64,000 nucleotides of DNA, from NCBI GenBank assembly GCA_001603665.1, contig LUZN01000020.1, positions 1 to 64,000 of the forward strand, read 5' to 3'. This stretch comes from Bacteroidales bacterium Bact_22 (GTDB lineage Bacteria; Bacteroidota; Bacteroidia; Bacteroidales; F082). Of the stretch, positions 49,242-58,497 are shown piece after piece. Each line of letters starts with the position of its first letter. Positions within the stretch are counted from its first letter, which is position 1. The notes under the pieces are model-generated. The model had not been told where the DNA came from, did not search any database, and saw only the letters and a program-made list of their open reading frames with translations. The position numbers and the translations under genes are program-made.

Positions 49242-51377
49242 ATGAAGGTATTTCAGACAGACGACATTCGGAACATCGCTCTCATTGGAGCTGCTAAATC
49301 CGGAAAGACCACGCTTGCCGAAAACATGATTTTCGAAGGCAAGCTCATCAACAGAAAAGGCGACACCACTAGTAAGAACACAGTGTCAGACTACCGCCCG
49401 ATCGAAATGGAGCGCGGTATCTCTGTTAACGCCAGCTTGTGCTACACAATCTTTAACGACAAGAAAATCAACATCTTGGATACTCCTGGCTTTAGCGATT
49501 TCTCTGGCGATATCGTCGCTTGTCTGACCGCTGCCGACACAGCAGTGTTCACCGTCAACGCACAGTCGGGTGTTGAGGCTACGACAGAAAATGCATGGAA
49601 ACACGCCGCTAACACAAACAAGCCGGTGGTGTTCTTCATGAACCAGCTCGACCACAACAACGCCAACTTCGACGACACCATCCATCAGCTGAAGGAATAT
49701 TTCGGCGACAAGGTCACTCCTATCCAGTTCCCAGTGAACACAGGCGAGGGCTTCAACGCTGTCATCGACCTCATCATGAAGAAGATGCTCGTCTTCAAGA
49801 ACGGCAACGGCGCTCCTGAGGTTCAGGACATCCCTGCCAACCTTGCTGACAAGGCTGAAGAGCTTCACAACGACCTCATCGAGCACGCCGCTGAAGGTGA
49901 CGACGCTCTGATGGAGAAATTCTTCGACGAAGGCACACTCTCAGAGGAAGATATGGAAGCCGGTATCCGTATGGGTATCGCAAAACGCGAGATCTTCCCT
50001 GTGATCTGCGGCGCAGCAAAGAGCGGTGCAGGCGTGACACGTCTTCTCGAGTTCATCGTCAACGCTTGCCCATCACCAGCACACGTTGCTCCTATCAAGG
50101 CTGAAAACGGCACAGAGTTCCACAACAGCGTGAACGATCCTGCTGCAATGTTCTTCTTCAAGATTTCGAACGAGCAGAACGTCGGTGACGTCGCCATGGC
50201 ACGTATCTACGGTGGCACAATCACTGAGGCTCAGGACCTTGTCAACCCACGTACAGGCAACAAAGAGCGTATCTCACAGATCCTCGTTTCGAACGGTAAG
50301 AACCGTGAGAGAGTCGAGAAAGCCTGCGCTGGCGATATCATCTCAACCATCAAGTTGAAAGATGTCCGCGTGAGCGACAGCCTCGTCGACGCTAAGGTCG
50401 CTGAAGCTGCATTCCCGGCTATCAAGTTCCCGACACCTATCTTCTCGATCGCCATCAAGGCTACCAACTCACAGGAAGACGAGAAACTTGGCGGTATCCT
50501 CAACGATATGCACAAGACAGACCCGACTATCATCACAGGTATGTCGCGTGAGTTGAGACAGAACATCCTGCAGTGCCAGGGTGAATATCACCTCAACACC
50601 ATTAAGTGGTACCTCGACAACGTTCATAAGATCGGCGTTGAGTTCGCATCACCTAAGATTCCGTATCGTGAGACCATCACCAAGTCGGCAAACGGCGACT
50701 ACCGTCATAAGAAACAGTCGGGTGGTTCAGGTCAGTTCGGTGAGGTGCACATGCGCTTGGCTCCTTACTACGAGGGCTACACCGATCCTACCGACCTCCA
50801 GGTCCGTGACACTCAGGAGTACGACCTCCCATGGGGCGGCAAGCTCATCTTCAAGAACTGCATCGTCGGTGGTGCTATCGACGCACGTTTCATGCCGGCT
50901 ATCTTGAAGGGTATCAACGAGCGCTTGGAAGAAGGTCCTCTTACAGGTTCATACGCCCGCGACATCATCGTCTACGTGTATGATGGTAAGATGCACCCGG
51001 TCGATTCAAACGAAATGGCATTTAAGATTGCCGGACGTATGGCATTCTCTATCGCCTTCAAGGCCGCTGGCCCGAAGATCATGGAGCCTATCTATGACCT
51101 CACAGTCCGCATGCCTGAAGACATGATGGGTGCAGTCAACACTGACCTTCAGGGTCGTCGCGCCATCATCATGGGAATGGATTCAGACCGTAACTACCAG
51201 ATTATCCGCGCTAGAGTGCCGCTCGCAGAGATGGATCGTTATTCGACATCGCTCAGCTCACTCACCTCAGGTCGTGGCTCATTCACAATGGAATATGCTG
51301 AGTACGCTCAGGTTCCGGCCGATGTCCAGACCAAGCTGTTGAAGGCTTACGAGGAGTCGAAGAAAGACGAGGATTAA
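49242..51377 (+). CDS. Elongation factor G paralogue (EF-G2-like)
   Basis: 711 aa EF-G architecture; GAAKSGKTTLAENM P-loop, IEMERGISVNA, DTPGFSDFSGD instead of DTPGHVDF, NQLD instead of NKxD. Confidence 0.9.
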   Translation: MKVFQTDDIRNIALIGAAKSGKTTLAENMIFEGKLINRKGDTTSKNTVSDYRPIEMERGISVNASLCYTIFNDKKINILDTPGFSDFSGDIVACLTAADTAVFTVNAQSGVEATTENAWKHAANTNKPVVFFMNQLDHNNANFDDTIHQLKEYFGDKVTPIQFPVNTGEGFNAVIDLIMKKMLVFKNGNGAPEVQDIPANLADKAEELHNDLIEHAAEGDDALMEKFFDEGTLSEEDMEAGIRMGIAKREIFPVICGAAKSGAGVTRLLEFIVNACPSPAHVAPIKAENGTEFHNSVNDPAAMFFFKISNEQNVGDVAMARIYGGTITEAQDLVNPRTGNKERISQILVSNGKNRERVEKACAGDIISTIKLKDVRVSDSLVDAKVAEAAFPAIKFPTPIFSIAIKATNSQEDEKLGGILNDMHKTDPTIITGMSRELRQNILQCQGEYHLNTIKWYLDNVHKIGVEFASPKIPYRETITKSANGDYRHKKQSGGSGQFGEVHMRLAPYYEGYTDPTDLQVRDTQEYDLPWGGKLIFKNCIVGGAIDARFMPAILKGINERLEEGPLTGSYARDIIVYVYDGKMHPVDSNEMAFKIAGRMAFSIAFKAAGPKIMEPIYDLTVRMPEDMMGAVNTDLQGRRAIIMGMDSDRNYQIIRARVPLAEMDRYSTSLSSLTSGRGSFTMEYAEYAQVPADVQTKLLKAYEESKKDED

Positions 51378-51407
51378 TTGGTTTACCGTTTACGGTTTAC
51401 AGTTTAG

Positions 51408-51438
51408 TAGGGACGAATCATCATTCGCCCCTTTTTTT
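51408..51438. terminator. Bidirectional terminator formed by GTAGGGAC-type palindrome
   Basis: AGGGACGAAT-CATC-ATTCGCCCCT followed by T7; lies between convergent EF-G paralogue and mnmA. Confidence 0.75.
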
Positions 51439-52498
51439 ATTCAATAACGCCTGAACCGAGAACGATCGGTTCCGTTGCGTGATAAATCGTGCCGAATTGA
51501 CCACTGGCGACGCCGGAAATCATCACGTCGCTGTTGATTTTCAGGCCTTTTTCGGTAATGTTCAATGTGCCGGTGCGGAACTCGGGTTGGTGACGAATTT
51601 TATATCTAATCGGCTGATTATCAACGAATTTTATAACAGGATTCATAGCTTGGACATCGACCAGTTCGATGGTGTTGACGTATTGTGCCTCGGGGTCGTA
51701 GCCTTGCGACACATAGACGATGTTCTGGTCGGTGTCTTTCTTAACCACAAACCACGGTCCGCCGCCTAATCCCAAGCCCTTGCGCTGACCGATGGTGTGG
51801 AACCAGAAACCTTTATGTTTGCCGAGTTTCTTGCCTGTCTCGAGTTCGATGATGTCGCCTTCCTTCTCGCCGACATATTCGCGGATGTAGTCGTTGTAGT
51901 TGATCTTTCCTAAGAAGCAAATGCCTTGAGAATCATGACGTTGTGCACTCGGAAGGCCATATTTCTCGGCTAATTTGCGCACCTCGCTCTTCGGCAGTGC
52001 CCCGACAGGGAACATCGCTTTCTTAAGCTGCGGATAAGTGATTCTTGCCAGGAAGTCGGTCTGATCCTTGAAAGTGTCGACGGCTGTGCCTAGCCACGCA
52101 ACTCCATCATTATCAATCCATTGCTGAGCGTAGTGACCAGTGGCGATGCGGTCGAACTGATAGCCTGCCTTCTCCTCGAAAGCCCCGAATTTGATGAAGC
52201 GGTTGCACATCACGTCGGGGTTGGGGGTGAGGCCCTTGCGCACCGAGTCCATGGTGTAGGCCGCTACGCGGTCGTAGTATTCCTTCTGCAGGTCGACGAT
52301 GTCGAACTTACAGCCGTATTTCTTGGCGATGAAGGTGGTTATCTCTATATCTTCCTCCGAAGGGCAGTCCATGAGGTCTTCCTTGCCTTCGAGGCCTATC
52401 TTGATGTAGAAAATATGAGGTTCGATGCCTTGTTCCTTAAGGAGAGGCACTATCACAGAGCTGTCGACGCCGCCGGAGACTAACGCTGCAATCTCCAT
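51437..52498 (-). CDS. mnmA: tRNA-specific 2-thiouridylase
   Basis: 353 aa; EIAALVSGGVDSSVIVPLLKEQG, LTPNPDVMCNRFIKFGAF, DSQGICFLGK, HTIGQRKGLGLGGGPW. Confidence 0.95.
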   Translation of the reverse strand: MEIAALVSGGVDSSVIVPLLKEQGIEPHIFYIKIGLEGKEDLMDCPSEEDIEITTFIAKKYGCKFDIVDLQKEYYDRVAAYTMDSVRKGLTPNPDVMCNRFIKFGAFEEKAGYQFDRIATGHYAQQWIDNDGVAWLGTAVDTFKDQTDFLARITYPQLKKAMFPVGALPKSEVRKLAEKYGLPSAQRHDSQGICFLGKINYNDYIREYVGEKEGDIIELETGKKLGKHKGFWFHTIGQRKGLGLGGGPWFVVKKDTDQNIVYVSQGYDPEAQYVNTIELVDVQAMNPVIKFVDNQPIRYKIRHQPEFRTGTLNITEKGLKINSDVMISGVASGQFGTIYHATEPIVLGSGVIE

Positions 52499-52501
52499 TG
52501 T

Positions 52502-53383
52502 TTATTTACGCTTCTCGAATTTCGTTCTGGTGACCGGGATGGTGAAACCGTATTGGCCTTGTCCCGTGTCGATCTCGGCCGAGCCGTAGATGCCGCCGTT
52601 GCGTTTGCCTTTATAGGCAGCCCACATACGGTCGCCGTAGGAGAAATGCCACCATTCGCCAGGGAAGTTGATGAAACCTTCTTTTTTCATCAGCTTGACA
52701 AGTTTTTTGCGGTTTCTGCGCTGCTCCTTGGTGATATGGCTGCTGTAGGTGAATGTCGAGTCGTTATACTCGTGGAAACGCGTGCCGTAGTTGAAATCTT
52801 CGCCTTTGTCGTTGCACAGTGCCACGTCGACTGCGCCGCCTGTCTCGTGACCGCCCATGCTGCCTTTCGGGTCGTCGGTCTTGAACTTGGCGAGTTTCAT
52901 GGCCTCGTGACGGCCAATCTCAGGGTTCTCGGCGGTGATTTGTGCTATCACGCTCTCGAAGCTCTCGCTCATCTTGATGCGCGAACGGAAAGTCTTGTAA
53001 ATCTTGAGGTTTACGCCTTCTGGAAGCTTGTCGGCGATGCGATAAAGCTTAAACAGGACCTGTTTTCTTATGAGGTTAGGGTCTTCGAGTGTCTCTTCGT
53101 TGAAGATGATATGACGGTGCGGCAGGAAGTCGACGAGCGGGTCGAAGTTCTCGTGCACGTGCACCTTACCGACGTAACGGCGCGACATGATCTTACGCAG
53201 TCCGATGGCATAGGTGAAATGATGCCAATGGAAGCGGAAATGACGTCTTCTTCTCTTCGATTTGAAATACCAAATCAACCAAATGAGGATTATCAGAACA
53301 ACCGCTCCGATGATGAAATTTGGGATGTTTGCGATGAGCGCCGCCTTGTGGGCTTCAAACCATTTTAAAACTTCTTCTAACAT
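52502..53383 (-). CDS. Membrane-anchored M15-family (VanX-like) D-Ala-D-Ala dipeptidase/carboxypeptidase
   Basis: 293 aa; N-terminal TM; GSMGGHETGGAVDVALCN and PGEWWHFSYGDRMWA zinc-ligand motifs. Confidence 0.78.
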   Translation of the reverse strand: MLEEVLKWFEAHKAALIANIPNFIIGAVVLIILIWLIWYFKSKRRRRHFRFHWHHFTYAIGLRKIMSRRYVGKVHVHENFDPLVDFLPHRHIIFNEETLEDPNLIRKQVLFKLYRIADKLPEGVNLKIYKTFRSRIKMSESFESVIAQITAENPEIGRHEAMKLAKFKTDDPKGSMGGHETGGAVDVALCNDKGEDFNYGTRFHEYNDSTFTYSSHITKEQRRNRKKLVKLMKKEGFINFPGEWWHFSYGDRMWAAYKGKRNGGIYGSAEIDTGQGQYGFTIPVTRTKFEKRK

Positions 53384-53393
53384 ATCTTGAATC

Positions 53394-54155
53394 TTATTTT
53401 ATTTCAACAAAAACCGGACAATGGTCGGAATGCTTTGCTTCCGGCAGTATCGCCGCGTCAACTAATTTATCTTTTAACGAATCTGTAACTATATGATAAT
53501 CAATGCGCCAGCCTTTGTTATTCTCTCTTGCGTTGGCACGATAGCTCCACCATGAATAGTGGTTCGGCTCCTTGCAGAGATGACGGAAGCTGTCGATGTA
53601 TCCATCGCTCAAGAAATCTGTGAACCATTGGCGCTCTTCCGGTAAAAAGCCTGAGTTGGTGGCGTTACGCACCGGGTCGTGGATGTCGATGGCCTCATGA
53701 CAGATGTTGTAATCGCCCGAAAGCACCAGGTTTGGCCGTGTTTTCCGCAGATTGTTGACATATTTTCTGAAGAAATCGAGCCATTCCATCTTGAAATCCT
53801 GACGTTCCTCGCCCGTGGTACCTGAAGGATGATACACGCTTACGACTGAAAGGTCACCGAAGTCGGCACGCAAAAAGCGTCCTTCGTCGTCGTAGAGCGG
53901 GTTATTCATACCGAAAACCACGTTATCCGGCTCGCGTTTCGTGAGGATTCCCACGCCGCTGTAGCCTTTTTTCTTTGCCGAGAACCAATAGCTATGATAT
54001 CCCATCGCCTCAATCTCCATCACAGGAATCTGATCGGGAGTGGCTTTCAGCTCCTGAAAGCACACGACATCCGGCGATACGGCATCAAGCCATTCAAGCA
54101 ATCCCTTTGAAATTGCAGCTCGGATTCCATTGACATTGTAACTTACGATTCTCAT
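53394..54155 (-). CDS. Exodeoxyribonuclease III
   Basis: MRIVSYNVNGIRAAISKGLLEWL, CFQELKATPDQ, LSGDYNICHEAID, WRIDYHIVTDSL, HSDHCPVFVEI. Confidence 0.93.
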   Translation of the reverse strand: MRIVSYNVNGIRAAISKGLLEWLDAVSPDVVCFQELKATPDQIPVMEIEAMGYHSYWFSAKKKGYSGVGILTKREPDNVVFGMNNPLYDDEGRFLRADFGDLSVVSVYHPSGTTGEERQDFKMEWLDFFRKYVNNLRKTRPNLVLSGDYNICHEAIDIHDPVRNATNSGFLPEERQWFTDFLSDGYIDSFRHLCKEPNHYSWWSYRANARENNKGWRIDYHIVTDSLKDKLVDAAILPEAKHSDHCPVFVEIK

Positions 54156-54167
54156 GCTCATTTAATT

Positions 54168-54282
54168 CGTCATTTCGACTGGAGCGTAGCGAAATGGAGA
54201 AATCCTTTTTAGAAAAAGCTTTTGCGAAAAGAGGATTTCTCGACTGCCATCTCACTGCGTTCGATGTTCGCTCGAAATGACG
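54168..54282. repeat. REP/MITE-like element, long copy
   Basis: CGTCATTTCGA...TCGAAATGACG inverted ends, inner AGGATTTCTC/GAGAAATCCT arms; homologous to 31039-31106. Confidence 0.85.
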
Positions 54283-54294
54283 TTTAATTTTTTG

Positions 54295-54302
54295 CAAAGA
54301 TA
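54295..54302 (-). promoter_or_regulatory. -7 element TATCTTTG of exonuclease III operon, upstream of repeat
   Basis: TATCTTTGCAAAA on minus strand. Confidence 0.5.
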
Positions 54303-54344
54303 ATATTTTTTAATAAAATAATGTAAAACAATAAATGAATTTTT

Positions 54345-54352
54345 TATTTTTG
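54345..54352 (+). promoter_or_regulatory. -7 element TATTTTTG 4 nt before the ClC start codon
   Basis: TTTATTTTTGCGATATGAG. Confidence 0.4.
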
Positions 54353-54356
54353 CGAT

Positions 54357-56150
54357 ATGAGATTAAGATTAAAGACTCGAGCGAAGATTTTCTTTAAGTC
54401 GTTGAATAAGTGGCGATTAGCCCATTTATCCGACCGGCAGTTCATGATACTTTTGGCTGTCCCGACCGGTTTTTTGGCGGGCGTGGCGGCGGTTTTGATC
54501 AAATTTTTCGCCCATTCGATACGCGATTTGTTCTTTTATATAAGGACATTGGACAGCAACTTCAATCTCTTGTTCTTTATCCTGCCCGCAATAGGTATCT
54601 TATTGACTATCATTGTGATACGATATGTCATCCGACGGGAAGTGGGGCATGGGATACCCGGACTTTTATATGCGCTTTCGCGAAATAAGGGCATAGTGAA
54701 GCCCTACACCACCTTCTCTTCGATAATAACCAGCGCTTTGACGGTAGGTTTCGGCGGATCGGTGGGATTGGAAGGTCCTTCGGTGTCGACAGGTGGCGCC
54801 ATCGGCTCGAACATCGGCCAGCTGCTGAAGCTAAACCAAAAACAGATCAACGTGCTGATAGGCATGGGAGGCGCCTCGGCATTGGCCGCCATCTTCCAGG
54901 CACCTATCACCGGCGTGGTGTTCGCCATGGAGGTCTTCATGATCGACATCTCCATGACCGCGCTCATCCCCATCATCATATCGGCGTTTTGCGCCATCCT
55001 CACCTCTTATTACTTCCTCGGAAGGGCTGTGGAATACGACATCACCATAGCCGAGTCGTTCATCCCGGCTAATACGCTGTACTACGTAGGTTTAGGTCTC
55101 GTGGTGGGACTGGTCTCGGCCTACTTCATGAAGGTCTACTTCACCGTAGGCAAGAGGTTCGGAAAGATCGAGAACCCCTGGCGGCGCTTCATCATCGCGG
55201 CCTTATGCCTCGGCGCCCTGATCTTCGCGTTCCCGTCGCTGTACGGTGAGGGCTATGAGACCATCAATGCGGCCCTCAACGGCAAGTGGGACATGATTCT
55301 GTTCAACACCGTGTTCGAGCCGTTCGCCGACAATATCTGGATAGTCATCCTCATCTTTGTGTGCATCATCCTTTGCAAGGCGTTTGCCACATCACTGACA
55401 TTTGCTGCGGGCGGCGTGGGAGGAACATTCGCTCCCGCTCTGTTCCTCGGCGCCATGACGGGTATGGTTTACGCATTGGTTATCAATAATTTAGGTCTCG
55501 GCGACCTGAACGTGACGAAGTTCGCCCTCGTGGGTATGAGCGGACTCATCGCTGCCATGCTGCATGCCCCGCTGACAGGCATTTTCCTCATCGCGGAGAT
55601 CACCAACGGCTACTCGCTGATGGTGCCTCTGATGATAGTGTCGGCACTGTCGCTGGCCGTCAACAGGCTGTTCTTCCGCGAGTCGATCTACACCCAGAGC
55701 ATAGCTGAGAAAGGCGTGAGGGTGTCGTTCAACAAAGACGAAACCATACTTAACATGATGACTTCCAGCAACTTAATAGAGACTAACTTCAGCACCATAC
55801 GTCCTGAGCAGACACTTGGCGACCTGGTGAAAGTCATAGCCTCGTCGTCGAGAAACATCTTCCCCGTGGTGGCCGAAGACGGCGAGTTCCGCGGGCATAT
55901 CCTCTTCGACGACGTGCGGAAGTTCATGTTCGACACAAGTCTTTACGGCACCTCAGTGGAAAAGATTATGGTTTACCCCGACTACGTTATCAATTACGAC
56001 GAGTCGATGGAGGAAATCGTAAAGAAATTCGAGGAATCACATAAGTATAATATTGTGATAGTCGACAATGGAAAGTATCTTGGCTACATTTCGCGAGCCA
56101 ATGTGTTTACTGCTTATCAAGCGACTTTGAAGGAGATTTCCGCTGAGTAG
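54357..56150 (+). CDS. ClC-family chloride channel/antiporter with C-terminal CBS domains
   Basis: 597 aa; GFGGSVGLEGPSVSTGGAIGSN, SLTFAAGGVGGTFAPALFLGAMTG, CBS-like C-terminus. Confidence 0.93.
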   Translation: MRLRLKTRAKIFFKSLNKWRLAHLSDRQFMILLAVPTGFLAGVAAVLIKFFAHSIRDLFFYIRTLDSNFNLLFFILPAIGILLTIIVIRYVIRREVGHGIPGLLYALSRNKGIVKPYTTFSSIITSALTVGFGGSVGLEGPSVSTGGAIGSNIGQLLKLNQKQINVLIGMGGASALAAIFQAPITGVVFAMEVFMIDISMTALIPIIISAFCAILTSYYFLGRAVEYDITIAESFIPANTLYYVGLGLVVGLVSAYFMKVYFTVGKRFGKIENPWRRFIIAALCLGALIFAFPSLYGEGYETINAALNGKWDMILFNTVFEPFADNIWIVILIFVCIILCKAFATSLTFAAGGVGGTFAPALFLGAMTGMVYALVINNLGLGDLNVTKFALVGMSGLIAAMLHAPLTGIFLIAEITNGYSLMVPLMIVSALSLAVNRLFFRESIYTQSIAEKGVRVSFNKDETILNMMTSSNLIETNFSTIRPEQTLGDLVKVIASSSRNIFPVVAEDGEFRGHILFDDVRKFMFDTSLYGTSVEKIMVYPDYVINYDESMEEIVKKFEESHKYNIVIVDNGKYLGYISRANVFTAYQATLKEISAE

Positions 56151-56715
56151 GATGCAGAAACTTCTCTACCCAAATCATCCACATCAGGAAGATAACAACG
56201 TAAAACATTATCTTGAAGATAACGTCGTGCGCTAGGGCGAAGTCATGCGGGAATGGTCTTAAAAACAAGGCGATTCCGACGACTCTCACTACGTTTGTAA
56301 ACTCAACGATTACCAAGCCCAGCGGGATGTACCATGCTTTATGTTTCCACGGTCCCGGGAAGATGAGCATGAGGAAGAGCCAGTGCATCCACTGCTTCAG
56401 ACTGGTGCATTCGGGCGCCACCGTCACGTAGGAATAGGTGTCCTCATGGTTGAGGAAGCCTATCGTTTGTCCGTAGGTGAAGAAATCCATGCCGAAAATG
56501 TGCTCCAGCGTCCATGTGCTCTGGTCGAAAAGCAGAGCCGAAGCCCAGATGAAGAGCTTGTCGACCGCGCCTTTAATCGGCCAAAAATCGAGGCCTTCAT
56601 TCCAAAAAAGATAAAGGAAGTGGAAGCTGAAAATCAAAACGAAGAACAGTCCCACGTCGAAGTACGACTGGTAGCGCTTATCCGCGTAAAGTTCTTTTAA
56701 TCGCTGCTTGTCCAT
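56107..56715 (-). CDS. Exosortase/archaeosortase-family protein
   Basis: 202 aa polytopic; APECTSLKQW (Cys), EFTNVVRVVGIAL (Arg), ALAHDVIFKIMFYVVIF (His). Confidence 0.8.
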   Translation of the reverse strand: MDKQRLKELYADKRYQSYFDVGLFFVLIFSFHFLYLFWNEGLDFWPIKGAVDKLFIWASALLFDQSTWTLEHIFGMDFFTYGQTIGFLNHEDTYSYVTVAPECTSLKQWMHWLFLMLIFPGPWKHKAWYIPLGLVIVEFTNVVRVVGIALFLRPFPHDFALAHDVIFKIMFYVVIFLMWMIWVEKFLHPTQRKSPSKSLDKQ

Positions 56716-57503
56716 TAAAACCTGTATCCTGCGGTTAATGACACTGAGTTAGTTGACGATTTCGTGTCGGTGTAGCGGTATTTCACTGTGCCGTAGCGGT
56801 CGTGAATGTCATCGAGGTATGGCTCCTTGGTCTTCAGCACGTCGGTCAAGCCGATATTCGCGGTAAGCGAAAACATGATGCAGTCGAGGTAATAGTAAGT
56901 AATTCCTATAGTTCCGCAGATATTCAGCGGTTTATATTCGTCGCCGCTTTTGTAGTTAAGTGTCTTATGAAGAGGACCGCGCTCGACGTTTTTCTGTGCC
57001 CTCACGCAAAGGCTAGGTGTGACACCGGCTTGGATCGACAGACCTTCGGCCGGGAGGGCGATTTTCAGCAGCAATGCCGCGCTGAGGTTGGTCATCTTCA
57101 TCTCACCAGTGTAGTCGTATTCCACTGAAAACTCATCGGTGATATCGGGCTGGTCGACCTTACCTTTAATAGTGTAGCCATATTTATTGTAGAGCAGGTG
57201 GAACTGCACACCCAAATCCTTAGTCAGTGGCATTTCGTAGTAACCGCCGATGGTAAATGACGGGGTCATAGCATCCAGTTTGGCGTCGTCGATAGGCAGA
57301 TAACGCACCTGATAAGTGGTGTCACCGGTATTGTCGACTATGGTTTTTGTAAACACCTCGCTGTCGTCGTAATACAAGTTGCTGTTGATGCTCATATTAC
57401 TGCCATTTATGCCGAGATAAATGCCGTATTTATAATCTTGGGCCATGGTTTTCACCGCAAAAAAGGCCAAAATTCCTATTAATAATGCCAGTTTTCTGTT
57501 CAT
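56715..57503 (-). CDS. Outer membrane beta-barrel protein (PorT-like)
   Basis: 262 aa; signal peptide; YKYGIYLGINGSNMSI, C-terminal SVSLTAGYRF; overlaps exosortase start. Confidence 0.78.
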   Translation of the reverse strand: MNRKLALLIGILAFFAVKTMAQDYKYGIYLGINGSNMSINSNLYYDDSEVFTKTIVDNTGDTTYQVRYLPIDDAKLDAMTPSFTIGGYYEMPLTKDLGVQFHLLYNKYGYTIKGKVDQPDITDEFSVEYDYTGEMKMTNLSAALLLKIALPAEGLSIQAGVTPSLCVRAQKNVERGPLHKTLNYKSGDEYKPLNICGTIGITYYYLDCIMFSLTANIGLTDVLKTKEPYLDDIHDRYGTVKYRYTDTKSSTNSVSLTAGYRF

Positions 57504-57550
57504 AATGCGAAAAAATTTTTACAAAAATAGTAAAAAATCAATAAAAGTAG

Positions 57551-57558
57551 TATATTTG
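57551..57558 (+). promoter_or_regulatory. -7 element TATATTTG upstream of nitrilase-family gene
   Basis: AGTATATTTGTAAG. Confidence 0.45.
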
Positions 57559-57581
57559 TAAGTTTTTTTAGTGAATTTTTT

Positions 57582-58343
57582 ATGAATCTGAGAGTCACAT
57601 GCGTGCAGAGCGACGTCATCGCGCGGGATCCTGAGGCCAACAGGCTTCATCTCGACGAGATGCTGAAAAACGTTGAAAACACTGATGTTATCGTGTTGCC
57701 TGAGACGTTTACGACGGGCTTTCCGGCCGACCCGAATCTCTTTGCCGAAGAGGTTGGAGGTGCGACGATGCAGTGGATGCAGGAGAAGGCCAAGCAAAAA
57801 AATTGCGCGGTATGTGGCACTATTGTTTTGAAAAATAAGGGTTTTTACAACAGTTTTATCTGGATGGAGCCCGATGGGAAATATTATTTGTACTATAAAC
57901 GGCATCTGTTTACCATGGGCGGCGAGCTGGGCTTGAACCCAGGCGAGGAGCGCATCACCATCGAGTGGAGGGGTTGGCGGATAAGGCCTTTCGTGTGCTA
58001 CGACTTGCGTTTCCCTGTGTGGGACAGAAACAGCGTGAAGGATGGGAAGTTTGAGTACGACGTGGCGATTTTTACCGCCGAGTGGCCGCAGAAGAAGTCG
58101 GAGGTGTGGAACACTCTCTTGAGGGCGCGAGCCATTGAGAATCAAGCGTTTGTGGTGGGAGTGAACAGGGTCGGCATCGACGATGAGAACATAAAATACA
58201 AAGGCGAGAGCATGGTTTTGAACGTGAAAGGCCGTGTGGTGGAGCAGGCTCAAGAAGGGGAAAGCATTTTCACAGCGGAGCTAAGCGAATTCGAGTTGGA
58301 AGCGTTCCGCGAGTATTTTAGAGTATCTCAAGATTGGGACTAA
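57582..58343 (+). CDS. Nitrilase/omega-amidase-family carbon-nitrogen hydrolase
   Basis: 253 aa; VLPETFTTGF, YYKRHLF, FVCYDLRFPVWDRN, catalytic E-K-C layout. Confidence 0.9.
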   Translation: MNLRVTCVQSDVIARDPEANRLHLDEMLKNVENTDVIVLPETFTTGFPADPNLFAEEVGGATMQWMQEKAKQKNCAVCGTIVLKNKGFYNSFIWMEPDGKYYLYYKRHLFTMGGELGLNPGEERITIEWRGWRIRPFVCYDLRFPVWDRNSVKDGKFEYDVAIFTAEWPQKKSEVWNTLLRARAIENQAFVVGVNRVGIDDENIKYKGESMVLNVKGRVVEQAQEGESIFTAELSEFELEAFREYFRVSQDWD

Positions 58344-58349
58344 AAATGA

Positions 58350-58497
58350 ATTGATAATTGACAGTTGATAATTAAAAGAGTTCAAAGGGTTCAAAAAGTT
58401 CAAAGATCTTGAACCTCTTGAACCACTTAAACCTCTTGAACTAAAAAAATAGAATTTTCAATTCTCAATTTTCAATTGTCAACTAAAAAAATAGAAT
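58350..58497 (+). repeat. Nested inverted/direct simple repeats in trkA-like leader
   Basis: GTTCAAAGGGTTCAAAAAGTTCAAAGA/TCTTGAACCTCTTGAACC...CTTGAAC; AACTAAAAAAATAGAAT at 58439-58455 and 58481-58497. Confidence 0.85.
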
